A stretch of 64,000 nucleotides of DNA from NCBI GenBank assembly GCA_938016265.1, contig CALLWB010000007.1, positions 1 to 64,000 on the forward strand, in the 5' to 3' direction. Source of the DNA: an uncultured Saprospiraceae bacterium (GTDB lineage: Bacteria; Bacteroidota; Bacteroidia; Chitinophagales; Saprospiraceae). Below, piece after piece: positions 1 to 9,078 of this stretch (position 1 is the stretch's first letter; every line of letters starts with the position of its first letter). Position numbers and translations under genes: made by a program. Below the pieces are notes generated by a model. It searched no databases and was not told the origin of the DNA. It worked only from the letters and a program-made list of their open reading frames with translations.

Positions 1-693
1 GTTAGGTTTATTGTTGGACAGGCTCCTGCATTTACTGTTTCTGTAAGGCTGGCGGTGCAGTTGTTGGCGTCTGTTACCATTACGGTGTAGCTGCCTGGGG
101 CTAGACTATTGACGTCTTCTGTGTTTGCTCCGTTTGACCAACTGTAGGTGTAGGGGGCGGTGCCTCCGGCTACTGCTAGATTGATTGCACCGTCATTAGC
201 TCCTGCTGAAGATTCGTTCGTTACGGAAGCGGTTAGATTTATTGTTGGACAGCCTCCTGCATTTACTGTTTCAGTAAAGCTGGCGGTGCAGCCGTTGTCG
301 TCTGTCACAACTACTGTGTAGCTGCCTGGGGCTAGACCATTGAGGTCTTCTGTCATTGCTCCGTTTGACCAACTATAAGTAAATGGGGCGGTGCCTCCTG
401 CTACTGTTAGGTTGATTGCGCCATCGTTTGCTCCTAGCACTGTTTCGTTGGTTACTGAAGCGGTCAGGTTTATTGTTGGGCAGCCTCCTGCATTTACGGT
501 TTCTGTTAGACTTACATTACAGCCGTTGGCATCTGTCACCATTACGGTATAAGTACCTGGTGCCAGACCGTTAAGATCTTCTGTATTTGCTCCATTTGAC
601 CAACTATAGGTGTAAAGGGCAGTCCCTCCTGTAACTGACAAGTTGATGGCCCCGTCATTGGCTCCAATTATGGATTCATTTGTCACGGAAGCA
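1..693. repeat. Three 231-bp tandem coding repeats (77 residues each)
   Basis: Units begin at 1, 232 and 463 with GTTAGGTTTATTGTTGGACA or close variants, and are roughly 85% identical by eye. Unit length is exactly 231 bp, so the reading frame is kept. A more diverged fourth SprB-type unit follows at about 694-930. The array reaches the window edge, so its copy number is unknown. Confidence 0.9.
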
Positions 694-1889
694 GATGTTG
701 TTATTACACTTGGTTCAACCACCACATAATTTCCTACCTCTTCACAACCATCATTATCAGTGACAGTTACTGTAACTGTGCCGGCAGATAAATTTTGTAT
801 GGTAGGGGTAGTTTCTCCAGTTGACCATTGATAAGCAATCGGGGCGCTTCCTCCGTTTGCGGTAACGGTAGCAGAACCTCCAGTTCCTCCATTACAAGCA
901 ACGTCTATCCCTGATACGGAGATGCTAAATCCTCCGCACGTAGAAGCAACAGAAATTGTTAGATTAGCCGCACCACATTCAGGCGCAGAACCTGCTATGG
1001 GAGGATCCTGAGGGTCTGGCTGAGAAACAGGAACAGTATTATCATCACCTTGTGCAACAGGAATTTGAGACCCTCCATCACAAGCGCTATAGGTGATAGG
1101 ATTTACAGCCCCAGTAAACCCATTCGCGGGGGTAAAGGAGATACATCCTGTTGCAGGATCTACACTTACGGATCCTTGACTGGCAGGGGGTGATGAGGTT
1201 ATTGTTACACTAGAAGGATCCAGATTTCCATCAGCATCTGAATCGTTATCTAATACACATGTAGATACTGCAGTATTGCTGCTTGTTGTATTATTATCAT
1301 TATTTATGGAAGGTGGAGTATTAATAGCACAATAGGAACATTGGATATAATTACCATAAGATCCTTCAGGAACTGAATATAGCCCATTATTGAATTTCTC
1401 ACTGACAAATGTTGGTGGAAAATCATTAGGATCCTTTGTATGAAGCCTTAGATTAATACATTCTGTTATATCTATTATATCTAATGAAATTCTTCCAATA
1501 GGGACAAAGTCCACTGACCCGACGGGGTATCCATCACCTCCTCCTAAGGTTACATTATAGGAGACAATAAAGTTTGAACTTCCTGTTAGGGTATGCGGAT
1601 CATAAAAGCTGGAGGTGTTTCCAACGGTTACAAATCCGCTGGGGGCCAACTCTTGTACTAATTGAGGGTTTGCAAGACTTGGTCCAAATGTGAACCTAAT
1701 GTTTAAATCAGATAGATTAAAATCATTTGAGGCGGTTTCTGACCTAAGTTCCAGATCTAGATAAAGGAGTGAATTGGCACAGTCGACACTATTGATTTTG
1801 AATCGGACGTCGTACTGACCAGATTGGGCGTTTGATAAGCTGACATAAGTCATCCAACACAACACCACCAAGAGTAGTTTCTGATACAT
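1..1889 (-). CDS. SprB-repeat secreted adhesin-like protein, 3' end beyond the left edge
   Basis: The frame is open from an ATG at 1889 to the window edge, about 629 codons without a stop, so the C-terminus and any T9SS sorting domain are not visible. The first 22 residues are a signal peptide (MYQKLLLVVLCWMTYVSLSNA). Next comes a roughly 160-residue beta-rich domain that resembles the start of the 16411-17688 protein and might be cohesin-like (weak). A cadherin/Ig-like (Big_9-type) unit lies at about residues 186-266, with the elements VLDNDSDADG and ISFTPANGFTG. From about residue 316 there are SprB-type repeats (PF13573 style: GGTAPFTYSWSNGA, then LAPGSYTVVVTD). The last three are 77-residue copies encoded by 231-bp DNA repeats. 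Likely a surface adhesin or gliding-associated protein. It lies in tandem with, and on the same strand as, the adhesin gene at 2162-5221. Confidence 0.8.
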   Translation of the reverse strand, partial: MYQKLLLVVLCWMTYVSLSNAQSGQYDVRFKINSVDCANSLLYLDLELRSETASNDFNLSDLNIRFTFGPSLANPQLVQELAPSGFVTVGNTSSFYDPHTLTGSSNFIVSYNVTLGGGDGYPVGSVDFVPIGRISLDIIDITECINLRLHTKDPNDFPPTFVSEKFNNGLYSVPEGSYGNYIQCSYCAINTPPSINNDNNTTSSNTAVSTCVLDNDSDADGNLDPSSVTITSSPPASQGSVSVDPATGCISFTPANGFTGAVNPITYSACDGGSQIPVAQGDDNTVPVSQPDPQDPPIAGSAPECGAANLTISVASTCGGFSISVSGIDVACNGGTGGSATVTANGGSAPIAYQWSTGETTPTIQNLSAGTVTVTVTDNDGCEEVGNYVVVEPSVITTSASVTNESIIGANDGAINLSVTGGTALYTYSWSNGANTEDLNGLAPGTYTVMVTDANGCNVSLTETVNAGGCPTINLTASVTNETVLGANDGAINLTVAGGTAPFTYSWSNGAMTEDLNGLAPGSYTVVVTDDNGCTASFTETVNAGGCPTINLTASVTNESSAGANDGAINLAVAGGTAPYTYSWSNGANTEDVNSLAPGSYTVMVTDANNCTASLTETVNAGACPTINL

Positions 1890-2161
1890 AAAAAGGAGAT
1901 TTGAAAATGATGAATTTTTAACGCGTATAGCTAAGTAGTTAGCTATAGCTTTATAAGAAAAAATGCATGGCACATTTTTATTAGGCTGGGTGTCAATAGT
2001 ATAAAGATAGTAATTAGAAACCTAAATAAATAAAAACAATTTAAAACAATACGTAATATGTCAGTAGAACTACAGGGCATACTATACACATATTTATATT
2101 TTTTATAAATATAAATAATTCACGATGGGCGTGTGAAATTCAAATTAATCGCTAAAAAAAT

Positions 2162-5100
2162 CTATTTTATTAATGTGACATCTCCACTGTATTGTTGAGT
2201 TTCACCGTCCAGGAATTGGACTTCGACTAAGTAAACAAATACTCCCGGATTTAAGGGTTTTCCGTTGAAACTCCCATTCCAACCCACTAATGGATCATTC
2301 GCTGGAATATTTGCTGCGCGAAAAACATGGTTGCCCCATCTGCTATAGATATCCAATTTATTTATTTGCCCTACAGCAGGTCCTGCAAACACTAAAAAAT
2401 TATCATTTATTCCATCAAAATTTGGTGAAAATGCATTTGGGATAAAAACTGGTCGTACAGGGTTTACAGTGACGGTTACAGAGTCAGTGGCAATGCAGCC
2501 AAGATAGGTCTCGACAGTAACGAAGTAGGTCGTCGTAACGTAGGGTGTCGCATCTGGTTCAAAACAATCGCTGCAGGACAATGTTTCAGATGGAGTCCAA
2601 GAGTAAGTGTGTTGATCCGAAGTATTAATAATTGCCTGAAGACCTGCCGAATATCCTAAATCAATGATGGTATCATACCGTGCATCAACAAGTATCTCAA
2701 ATGGCTCTGTGACCGTTGCATCTTGTTCAAAATCACAGCCAAATACATCCCGAACGACAATAGTGTAAGTTCCAGCTTCTAACCCCGAGAAAGTTGAATC
2801 TACTTGAAAATCTACTCCATTGATACTGTATTCAAATGGCCGGCTGCCACCTTCTGCAGTGATTTCCAAACCACCTGCATTACCCCCAAAACATGCATTA
2901 TTTATAACTTCTATGTTTGTGATATCAACAGGACCAGGTTCCAAAACAATATCCGATGCTGTAATTATGCATCCATTATCATCAGTTACAGAAACAACAT
3001 AACTACCGGGAGCTAGATTAGAAATGTCAGCAGTCGTTTCGCCATTATTCCAAATATAAGAATAACTCGGAGTGCCTCCAGAGACTTCGGAGGTAATCAC
3101 TCCATCAGTATCCCCAAAACAACTAACGGCCATTGCCATTGTACTGATTACAAGCGGTGGTGGGTCAATCAACGTAATAGGAAAATCACCCAAGCAACCA
3201 TTGGCATCTCTTACAAGCACACTATATGCTCCTGCAGGCAGGTTGACAAGTGTATTGTTTGTAACAAACCCATTCCCATCATTCCAATCATAAGTATAGG
3301 GAGGAAGTCCATTCGAAATAACAACTGTGATTGATCCATCTGAGTCACCGGTACAAGAAACGGGAGTAATTAACTGCACTGTTGGGTCTAACTCTAATTC
3401 CAATTCTTGTACATCAAAGTTGAACGGGAATTCACAACCAGTATCATCTCTAATGACTAGACTGTGCATGCTTACTGGTAAATTAAGGAGGGAGCTATTA
3501 CTAGTAAAACCAGTATTGTCCCAATTATATTCATAAGGAGGTTCTGGGCCGACTACAGTAACATTAATTTCGCCATCCATCCCTCCATCACAGGTTGGCA
3601 TGACAATGTCAATCTGTATGTCTGGTTCTGCAGGGCCATTGATAGTAAGTAGCCCATCTATCGTACAATCGTAAAAATCTGTGATCGTAAAACTATAATC
3701 TCCTACAGCTAGATTTGAAATGGTTTCGGTAGTTTCTCCAGTACTCCATTCTACAGTAAATGGAGGATGCGTACCTTGCAGTACACCGATAATAGATCCG
3801 TCGTCGGCAAATGGGCACGAGACATCATTGATGGTACTGGACATACCGATATTTACTCCTGCACCTTGCCCATCTCCGCAACATGGATCGACGTATATAG
3901 TAGAGACTTCCGTGGTCAGGCAGCCCAGGTCACTTTCTATGGTAAGGGTAATCGTTTTGATTCCTGGTTCAGTGTAGTTGACTGGGTGTGGGCCAGCACC
4001 AGTGGCTGTCTGAGGAACTGCATCGGCACCAAAATTCCATTCCCAACTGACAATTGGGCTAACACCTAGTGTGGATGCATCAGAGAAGATGATTTCATTC
4101 CAGCAAACATTGTTTATTGTACCAAAAGTAAAATCAGGATTTGTATCAAATGCAGGCTCTGGCCCAAGAAAGGTCCCAGTTCCTCCGAAGGAAATGGCCA
4201 TTCCATTTTGGGCTAAACTTCCAGATCCTGAAAAATTTTCAATGATTAGTGCATAACTTCTTCCTGAAACCATATTGACAGGGGAGATGAAATTGTTATC
4301 TCCTGGAGCACACCCACAGTTTTCATGGTCGTCTGTCTCCCCTGCAGAAAGTCCTGTGGCACCTGTACAGGCGATCCAGTCCGATAACGGAGAACCCACA
4401 TTTTCTCCAGAAGTCATACATCTGATTGGTATTTTTCCTGAGCAATCTTCCAGGCCATTGGGCAATTCATAGACCCAAAAATCAAGGTCATCTGAAGGAT
4501 TGAGTGGAGTGATATCGAAGGTTAGCGTACCTGACATATCGCAGGTCCATTTGTACCAAACCGAATTGTCTTCTCCATAGGCACAATTGCCATTTGCTCC
4601 TCCGTCACATGGAGGACCATCAATTTCGTTTGGGACAAAACCGCTACCAGAAATATTGGCGATCGAAAAAGATGATTTATCGCAGAGTACTACCCCACTG
4701 TCGCAATCTGAGGATGGCTCTGGTACGGGATTAAAACTATTGATACAAAGTTGGAAATCACCAATGCTAGTTCCTCTTGCATCTACCAATATATAGTAGG
4801 TTTCGCCAATCTGGAGACCTGTGGCAAATTGATCTGCTACGTTTACTCCTAGTGCATCCGATCGACAAGCCAGTTCTGTTAAAGCACCACAAGTCCCAGA
4901 AAAAATAGCTATTTCAGGGTTGTTGAGTGTTCCGCCAGAGATTGGGCTGGAATTTCCAACTACACTGGCATTTAAGTTGGTTGCGACGGCTACAAAGGAG
5001 AACCATACATCATGACTATTGCCAATGAAGCAAGATGGAGCTGTTGCAAGAGAAGCAGAGCTTCCAGAATTGGTGTACGCACTAAGGCCAGAGCACCAAT

Positions 5101-5221
5101 TGTTGACATCGGTGATAAATATTGCGTCTGCGCATTCATCATTGGAAGGCTGAGCGATTGAAATTGTTGATAGCAGGAGAAAAAAAAAGAGAACACTAAA
5201 TTTCATACTAATTGGATTCAT
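2162..5221 (-). CDS. SprB-repeat / PKD protein with T9SS type B (CHU_C) sorting domain
   Basis: A secreted protein of 1019 residues from the ATG at 5221; a second ATG at 5206 gives the tidiest signal peptide (MKFSVLFFFLLLSTISIAQ), and an in-frame TTG at 5227 is less likely. Two PPC-like beta domains fill the first ~360 residues (pairs such as NDECADAIFI and YYILVDARGT). A PKD domain follows at about 370-450 (VSWEWNFG, then EPGIKTITLTI). About six SprB-type repeats lie at 460-845 (PPYTYDWNDG, LPAGAYSVLVRDANGC). The last ~90 residues are the gliding-motility-associated C-terminal domain (TIGR04131/PF13585): IPNAFSPNFDGINDNF, IYSRWGNHVF and GWNGSFNGKPLNPGVFVY. That domain marks the protein for T9SS export and surface attachment. 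The ligand cannot be inferred. Confidence 0.92.
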   Translation of the reverse strand: MNPISMKFSVLFFFLLLSTISIAQPSNDECADAIFITDVNNWCSGLSAYTNSGSSASLATAPSCFIGNSHDVWFSFVAVATNLNASVVGNSSPISGGTLNNPEIAIFSGTCGALTELACRSDALGVNVADQFATGLQIGETYYILVDARGTSIGDFQLCINSFNPVPEPSSDCDSGVVLCDKSSFSIANISGSGFVPNEIDGPPCDGGANGNCAYGEDNSVWYKWTCDMSGTLTFDITPLNPSDDLDFWVYELPNGLEDCSGKIPIRCMTSGENVGSPLSDWIACTGATGLSAGETDDHENCGCAPGDNNFISPVNMVSGRSYALIIENFSGSGSLAQNGMAISFGGTGTFLGPEPAFDTNPDFTFGTINNVCWNEIIFSDASTLGVSPIVSWEWNFGADAVPQTATGAGPHPVNYTEPGIKTITLTIESDLGCLTTEVSTIYVDPCCGDGQGAGVNIGMSSTINDVSCPFADDGSIIGVLQGTHPPFTVEWSTGETTETISNLAVGDYSFTITDFYDCTIDGLLTINGPAEPDIQIDIVMPTCDGGMDGEINVTVVGPEPPYEYNWDNTGFTSNSSLLNLPVSMHSLVIRDDTGCEFPFNFDVQELELELDPTVQLITPVSCTGDSDGSITVVISNGLPPYTYDWNDGNGFVTNNTLVNLPAGAYSVLVRDANGCLGDFPITLIDPPPLVISTMAMAVSCFGDTDGVITSEVSGGTPSYSYIWNNGETTADISNLAPGSYVVSVTDDNGCIITASDIVLEPGPVDITNIEVINNACFGGNAGGLEITAEGGSRPFEYSINGVDFQVDSTFSGLEAGTYTIVVRDVFGCDFEQDATVTEPFEILVDARYDTIIDLGYSAGLQAIINTSDQHTYSWTPSETLSCSDCFEPDATPYVTTTYFVTVETYLGCIATDSVTVTVNPVRPVFIPNAFSPNFDGINDNFLVFAGPAVGQINKLDIYSRWGNHVFRAANIPANDPLVGWNGSFNGKPLNPGVFVYLVEVQFLDGETQQYSGDVTLIK

Positions 5222-5440
5222 TTTCAATAAGACACAATTTAGGACATAAACACGTAGTATTATTCAATAATATCTACAAGTTTACGCGAAAAAGGTCAAA
5301 AAAAATGGAGGATTCTTATTATAATAACGAAGGTAATTAATAAAATGTTTTATTACATTATAACCGCCTATTCTTAAGCTCATTAAAAGAAGTAGGCTTG
5401 GTGGTTTAATCTTTCCCAAAATATCCAGAAAAATTGTGTT

Positions 5441-5448
5441 AATTTTGC
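5441..5448 (+). promoter_or_regulatory. Possible Bacteroidota -7 element upstream of pssA
   Basis: TAATTTTG matches the Bacteroidota -7 consensus TAnnTTTG and lies 17 bases before the pssA ATG. No clear TTTG -33 box is seen at the expected distance; the nearest is a TTTC at 5413. The site lies in the 237-bp spacer between divergent genes. Confidence 0.3.
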
Positions 5449-5464
5449 GATTCATACAAGTAAT

Positions 5465-6187
5465 ATGAAGTCCCAGTTACCTAATTTTTTAACACTTACT
5501 AATTTGATGTTTGGCTGCATGGCTATCGTCGCTCTGTTTGTTGGGCGCTGGGAGCTGGTGCCTATCTTTTGGGCTATAAGTTTGTTTGCTGATTTTGCGG
5601 ATGGATTTGCTGCACGGGCCTTAAAAGTCAACTCTCCTTTGGGTAAAGAGTTGGATTCTCTTGCTGACATGGTGACCTTTGGACTATTGCCTGGTGCTAT
5701 ACTTTATCATTTAATTGCTAAAGCATTGTATGGCTCCATTCCTGAAAATATAATTGTTGTTGCGGCGTTGCCTGGTTTTTTGATCACTCTTTTTTCAGCA
5801 ATACGATTGGCAAAATTTAATATTGATACTCGGCAGGCTACTGACTTTATTGGTCTGGCGACTCCTTCTTGTACAGGGTATGTTGTTGGATTGTTGATGA
5901 TTTATGAATATAATTCATTTGGGATGAGCGAATTTATATTAAATCCTTATCTGTTGTTTGGGTCAGCCGTCGTTTTTTCTTATTTACTAATATCGGAGAT
6001 CCCGATGTTTGGTTTTAAGTTTAAGGATTTTAAATGGCGGGGGAATGAGATTCGATTTTTGTATCTAGGGACTTCTGCGTTATTGCTTCTAACACTGAAG
6101 ACAGGCGCATTTTCTATTGGGGTTCTTTTGTATGTTGTCTTAGCAATTATAGAAAACATTCGTACCAGAAAAAGCATTTTTTATTAA
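5465..6187 (+). CDS. pssA: CDP-diacylglycerol-serine O-phosphatidyltransferase
   Basis: Integral membrane enzyme of 240 residues that joins CDP-diacylglycerol and L-serine to give phosphatidylserine, the precursor of phosphatidylethanolamine. The CDP-alcohol phosphatidyltransferase signature is complete at about residues 46-68: DG, AR, then G, D and D with family spacing (DGFAARALKVNSPLGKELD followed by SLAD). Several hydrophobic helices follow, including a C-terminal pair around residues 160-235. It is the first gene of a same-strand run: purS starts 17 bases after its stop and rsmI 9 bases after purS. The combination is functionally mixed but suggests co-transcription. Confidence 0.92.
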   Translation: MKSQLPNFLTLTNLMFGCMAIVALFVGRWELVPIFWAISLFADFADGFAARALKVNSPLGKELDSLADMVTFGLLPGAILYHLIAKALYGSIPENIIVVAALPGFLITLFSAIRLAKFNIDTRQATDFIGLATPSCTGYVVGLLMIYEYNSFGMSEFILNPYLLFGSAVVFSYLLISEIPMFGFKFKDFKWRGNEIRFLYLGTSALLLLTLKTGAFSIGVLLYVVLAIIENIRTRKSIFY

Positions 6188-6204
6188 TACCACAAAATAT
6201 AACC

Positions 6205-6459
6205 ATGAAGTTTGTTGCCGAGATTGATGTTATGCCACTCAAAGAGCTACTGGATCCTCAAGGAAAAACAGTTGCCAATAATATGAAAAACCTGAACATT
6301 GATGGTGTCAATGATGTCAGAATCGGTAAGCACATCAAGCTGACTTTTGATGCTAATGATGATACTGCTGCTAAGGACAAGGTAGAAGTGATTTGCAAAA
6401 AACTATTGGCGAATATGGTCATGGAAAGTTACACTTATACTATTGCTCCAATGTCCTAA
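6205..6459 (+). CDS. purS: Phosphoribosylformylglycinamidine synthase, PurS subunit
   Basis: A small protein of 84 residues, the normal length for PurS, with the family pattern: an N-terminal beta strand (KFVAEIDVMPLKELLDPQGK), the central NMKNLNIDGVNDVRIGKHI and a C-terminal helix ending in the usual short strand. In the known complex PurS bridges PurL and PurQ and helps deliver ammonia for the fourth step of purine synthesis. PurL and PurQ are not in this window, so the gene is separated from its partners here. It sits between pssA and rsmI on the same strand. Confidence 0.88.
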   Translation: MKFVAEIDVMPLKELLDPQGKTVANNMKNLNIDGVNDVRIGKHIKLTFDANDDTAAKDKVEVICKKLLANMVMESYTYTIAPMS

Positions 6460-6468
6460 TCTCCTTTT

Positions 6469-7137
6469 ATGTTATACATAGTTCCAACGCCAATCGGCAA
6501 CCTGGAAGATATTTCTTTGCGAGCTATCCGGGTTTTGAAAGAGGTAGATTTGATTCTTGCGGAGGACACCCGCACCTCTAAAAAACTGCTTAACCATTTT
6601 GCAATCACCACTCCACTGCGCGCTCACCATGCTCATAACGAACATGGGACGACACCAAATCTGATCCTCGAATTGCAAGGAGATATGGACATGGCACTGA
6701 TCACAGATGCTGGTACTCCTGGAATATCAGACCCAGGATTTTACTTGACTCGAGCCTGTGTAGAGGCAGGCGTCCAAGTGCAGTGTTTGCCTGGCGCCAC
6801 CGCGTTTGTCCCAGCGCTGGTGAATAGCGGACTCCCGGCAGACAAATTTCATTTTGAAGGGTTTTTGCCACATAAAAAGGGACGCCAAACTCGATTGATC
6901 TGTCTGTCTGAACTTCCAGTAACTTTTATTTTGTATGAGTCTCCCTTCCGTCTGTTGAAGTGTTTGAAGCAGTTGGCTGAATTTTGTGGAGCCGATCGAC
7001 GCGCAACTGTATGTCGAGAGCTGACCAAAATGCATGAAGAAACTGCTCACGGTACTGTTTTAGAGTTGATCGAACATTTTGGCACCAAAAAAATAAAGGG
7101 GGAGATCGTTATTGTTGTTGCTGGTAAAAAGAAGTAA
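6469..7137 (+). CDS. rsmI: 16S rRNA (cytidine-1402-2'-O)-methyltransferase
   Basis: A tetrapyrrole-methylase-fold enzyme of 222 residues that methylates the 2'-OH of C1402 in the ribosomal P site, using S-adenosylmethionine. Family hallmarks: N-terminal LYIVPTPIGNLEDISLRAI, AEDTRTSKKLL at about residues 31-41, the LITDAGTPGISDPG loop near 78-91 and the LPGATAFVPALVNSG segment. It is shorter than the E. coli enzyme because the C-terminal extension is absent. It follows purS with 9 bases between. Confidence 0.93.
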   Translation: MLYIVPTPIGNLEDISLRAIRVLKEVDLILAEDTRTSKKLLNHFAITTPLRAHHAHNEHGTTPNLILELQGDMDMALITDAGTPGISDPGFYLTRACVEAGVQVQCLPGATAFVPALVNSGLPADKFHFEGFLPHKKGRQTRLICLSELPVTFILYESPFRLLKCLKQLAEFCGADRRATVCRELTKMHEETAHGTVLELIEHFGTKKIKGEIVIVVAGKKK

Positions 7138-7250
7138 GTACAAATAGGTTTTTCTTATAAGAATCTTTTAACTTGCAGTCTGAAGCCCTTCCGCGCCATT
7201 TCATCATTTGAAGTTTATAACTAATACTTCAATTATTTATTAAAAAACAT

Positions 7251-8267
7251 ATGAAAAACAAAAGTCTTCCTTTAATCATTTTGGGTTTATTGCTCCTTGG
7301 TCTGGTCATTTTTTCTTTTTTCCAGCGTGGAGAGATAAACACTAAAACCAAGGTAATTGCTGACAAAACCGAGCAGATAGAAAACCTGGAAATGAATCTG
7401 CAAAGAGAAACAGAATCTAAGGAAATTGCTATTGAAAAATCGGAAAACCTGGAGGAGGCCAATACTCAACTCGAGGAGGAAAAATCAGTATTAAACAAAG
7501 AAATTACCAAGCTAAAAAAAGAAATTAAAAACTTAAAGCTAAGAATAGATACTCAGCGAGAAACGATAGAAGGAATTCGGGCTACCATCAAAGAAAAAGA
7601 GAATAAAATTCTAGCCTTGGAGTCCGACATCGCTGGACTAAACAGTAAAAAAAGAGCTGATCGCGAAAAAATAAAATTGCTCGAAACAGAGAAAAAACTA
7701 CTCGCAGACGATATTGGAAAACTGACTGTCGAGAACACCAGTATTCTAACAGAAAAAGATGATTTAGTCAATCAAATGTTAGATAAACAAGAAGAAGAAG
7801 AAATTTATAAATCTAAAATGGAAATCATAGAGAATACTTCCATAAGCTTCCAGTTAGTATCTCCCAGAAGCAATAAAAACGGTAAAGAAGTTCGAAGAAT
7901 CAAAAAAGGCAACTGGAATTTCACTGTCGTCGAACTAAGTATGTTTCATGAAAATATGGAAATGCTTGAAAATGAAAAATTCATCCTGAGAATTCTAGAT
8001 TCCAGAACAAGAGTTCCTCTTGCTATTCGCCAATCGAATCCACAATTTCCAGATTCTCCGACTAATGCAAAGGAAATACCGTTTATCTTCACGACCAATC
8101 CAGTCTCTCTGGAGCATTACAATAATGAAAACAAAAAGGGCAACAGCTACGAAATCAATATTTTGTATGTAGTAGATGACAAAGAATTTTTGATGCAACA
8201 TGGAGCTGTACGGATTGCTGAAAATGGTAAATTCATCCCTATTGGCTACGAAGGGGGCACGGAATAA
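7251..8267 (+). CDS. Membrane-anchored coiled-coil protein of unknown function
   Basis: A 338-residue protein not assigned to a named family. One hydrophobic segment at about residues 5-24 (LPLIILGLLLLGLVIFSFF) acts as an N-terminal anchor. A long, charged, Leu/Ile-heptad coiled coil fills residues ~28-185. A compact beta-rich domain of ~145 residues follows (about 195-338; FQLVSPRSNKNGKEVRRIKKG near its start). The likely topology is single-pass with the coiled coil and globular domain in the periplasm. The Nudix gene starts 11 bases after its stop. Confidence 0.7.
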   Translation: MKNKSLPLIILGLLLLGLVIFSFFQRGEINTKTKVIADKTEQIENLEMNLQRETESKEIAIEKSENLEEANTQLEEEKSVLNKEITKLKKEIKNLKLRIDTQRETIEGIRATIKEKENKILALESDIAGLNSKKRADREKIKLLETEKKLLADDIGKLTVENTSILTEKDDLVNQMLDKQEEEEIYKSKMEIIENTSISFQLVSPRSNKNGKEVRRIKKGNWNFTVVELSMFHENMEMLENEKFILRILDSRTRVPLAIRQSNPQFPDSPTNAKEIPFIFTTNPVSLEHYNNENKKGNSYEINILYVVDDKEFLMQHGAVRIAENGKFIPIGYEGGTE

Positions 8268-8278
8268 AAGGAAAATAC

Positions 8279-8911
8279 ATGCTGAATTTTGGAGAGGAGT
8301 TGATTTCGATACTTGAGCAAAAACTAAACCTTCCCCTTCCGGGAAGAACGGCCCACCTAAAAATGGCTGGCAGATTGCCTCTCTACCAAAAGGAACTATC
8401 GCCTCCCGACAATGTTCGGGTTGCCGGTGTTTTAGTGCACCTCTATCAAAAAGACAACGACTGGTATCTGACATTAATGGAGCGGACTGATCATGGTCCG
8501 CACAGTGGTCAAATTAGTTTCCCAGGTGGTGGTGTCGAAGAAAACGATAAGAACCTCACGGCTACCGCATTGCGGGAAGCACAAGAGGAGGTCGGGATTT
8601 CACCTCAGGACGTTACGATTCTAGGACATCTTACCCCGTTGCATATCCCTGTCTCCAATTCGATCGCTCATCCGACAGTTGGATATTCCAAGCAAGCACC
8701 TCTCTATTCTCCTGATCCCAAGGAGGTCAAATCTGTCATTGAAGCACCCCTCTCCCATTTTTTCCTCCCTGAAAATCTTAAAGCTCGCGACATGACTGTC
8801 GGCAATGGCTTCCTACTGAAACAAGTCCCCTACTTCGATATTAATGGACATGTGGTTTGGGGCGCTACTGCAATGATGCTTAGTGAGTTTTTCGAGTTGG
8901 TCAATGGTTAG
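8279..8911 (+). CDS. Nudix hydrolase, CoA pyrophosphatase type (NudL/NUDT7-like)
   Basis: A cytoplasmic hydrolase of 210 residues. The CoA-pyrophosphatase signature is visible at about residues 65-90: LTLMERTDHGPHSGQISFPG followed by GG and then E/D. The catalytic Nudix helix TALREAQEEVGI is at about 96-107. The extra residues between the FPGG turn and the REAQEE helix are normal for this subfamily, so the strict Gx5Ex7 spacing is not met. Related enzymes cleave CoA or acyl-CoA into phosphopantetheine and 3',5'-ADP; the substrate here is inferred. The gene probably shares a transcript with the coiled-coil gene upstream. Confidence 0.85.
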   Translation: MLNFGEELISILEQKLNLPLPGRTAHLKMAGRLPLYQKELSPPDNVRVAGVLVHLYQKDNDWYLTLMERTDHGPHSGQISFPGGGVEENDKNLTATALREAQEEVGISPQDVTILGHLTPLHIPVSNSIAHPTVGYSKQAPLYSPDPKEVKSVIEAPLSHFFLPENLKARDMTVGNGFLLKQVPYFDINGHVVWGATAMMLSEFFELVNG

Positions 8912-9078
8912 TTAAATGGACATTTGTTAATGGTAATTGTGGTCGCTTTTTATGCTAATACCAACTTTTAACGATTACACTATAAACTAATCAACCATTA
9001 ACCAATCCATCAGATTTCCTTTCTGCCAGGAAAAATTTAATTATATTAGTAGTATTACCATCAACATAAACCCAAATT

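Noticed and set aside
2804-4796. Many 60-100-codon plus-strand frames across the adhesin gene at 2162-5221
   Set aside because: They lie antisense to a protein with clear domains, have no family resemblance and arise from the low stop-codon density of the repeats.
6727-7050. 107-codon minus-strand frame inside rsmI
   Set aside because: It is antisense to conserved rsmI motifs and has no recognisable domain.
7995-8474. 159-codon minus-strand frame across the coiled-coil/Nudix junction
   Set aside because: It overlaps two well-supported genes on the other strand; composition is not protein-like.
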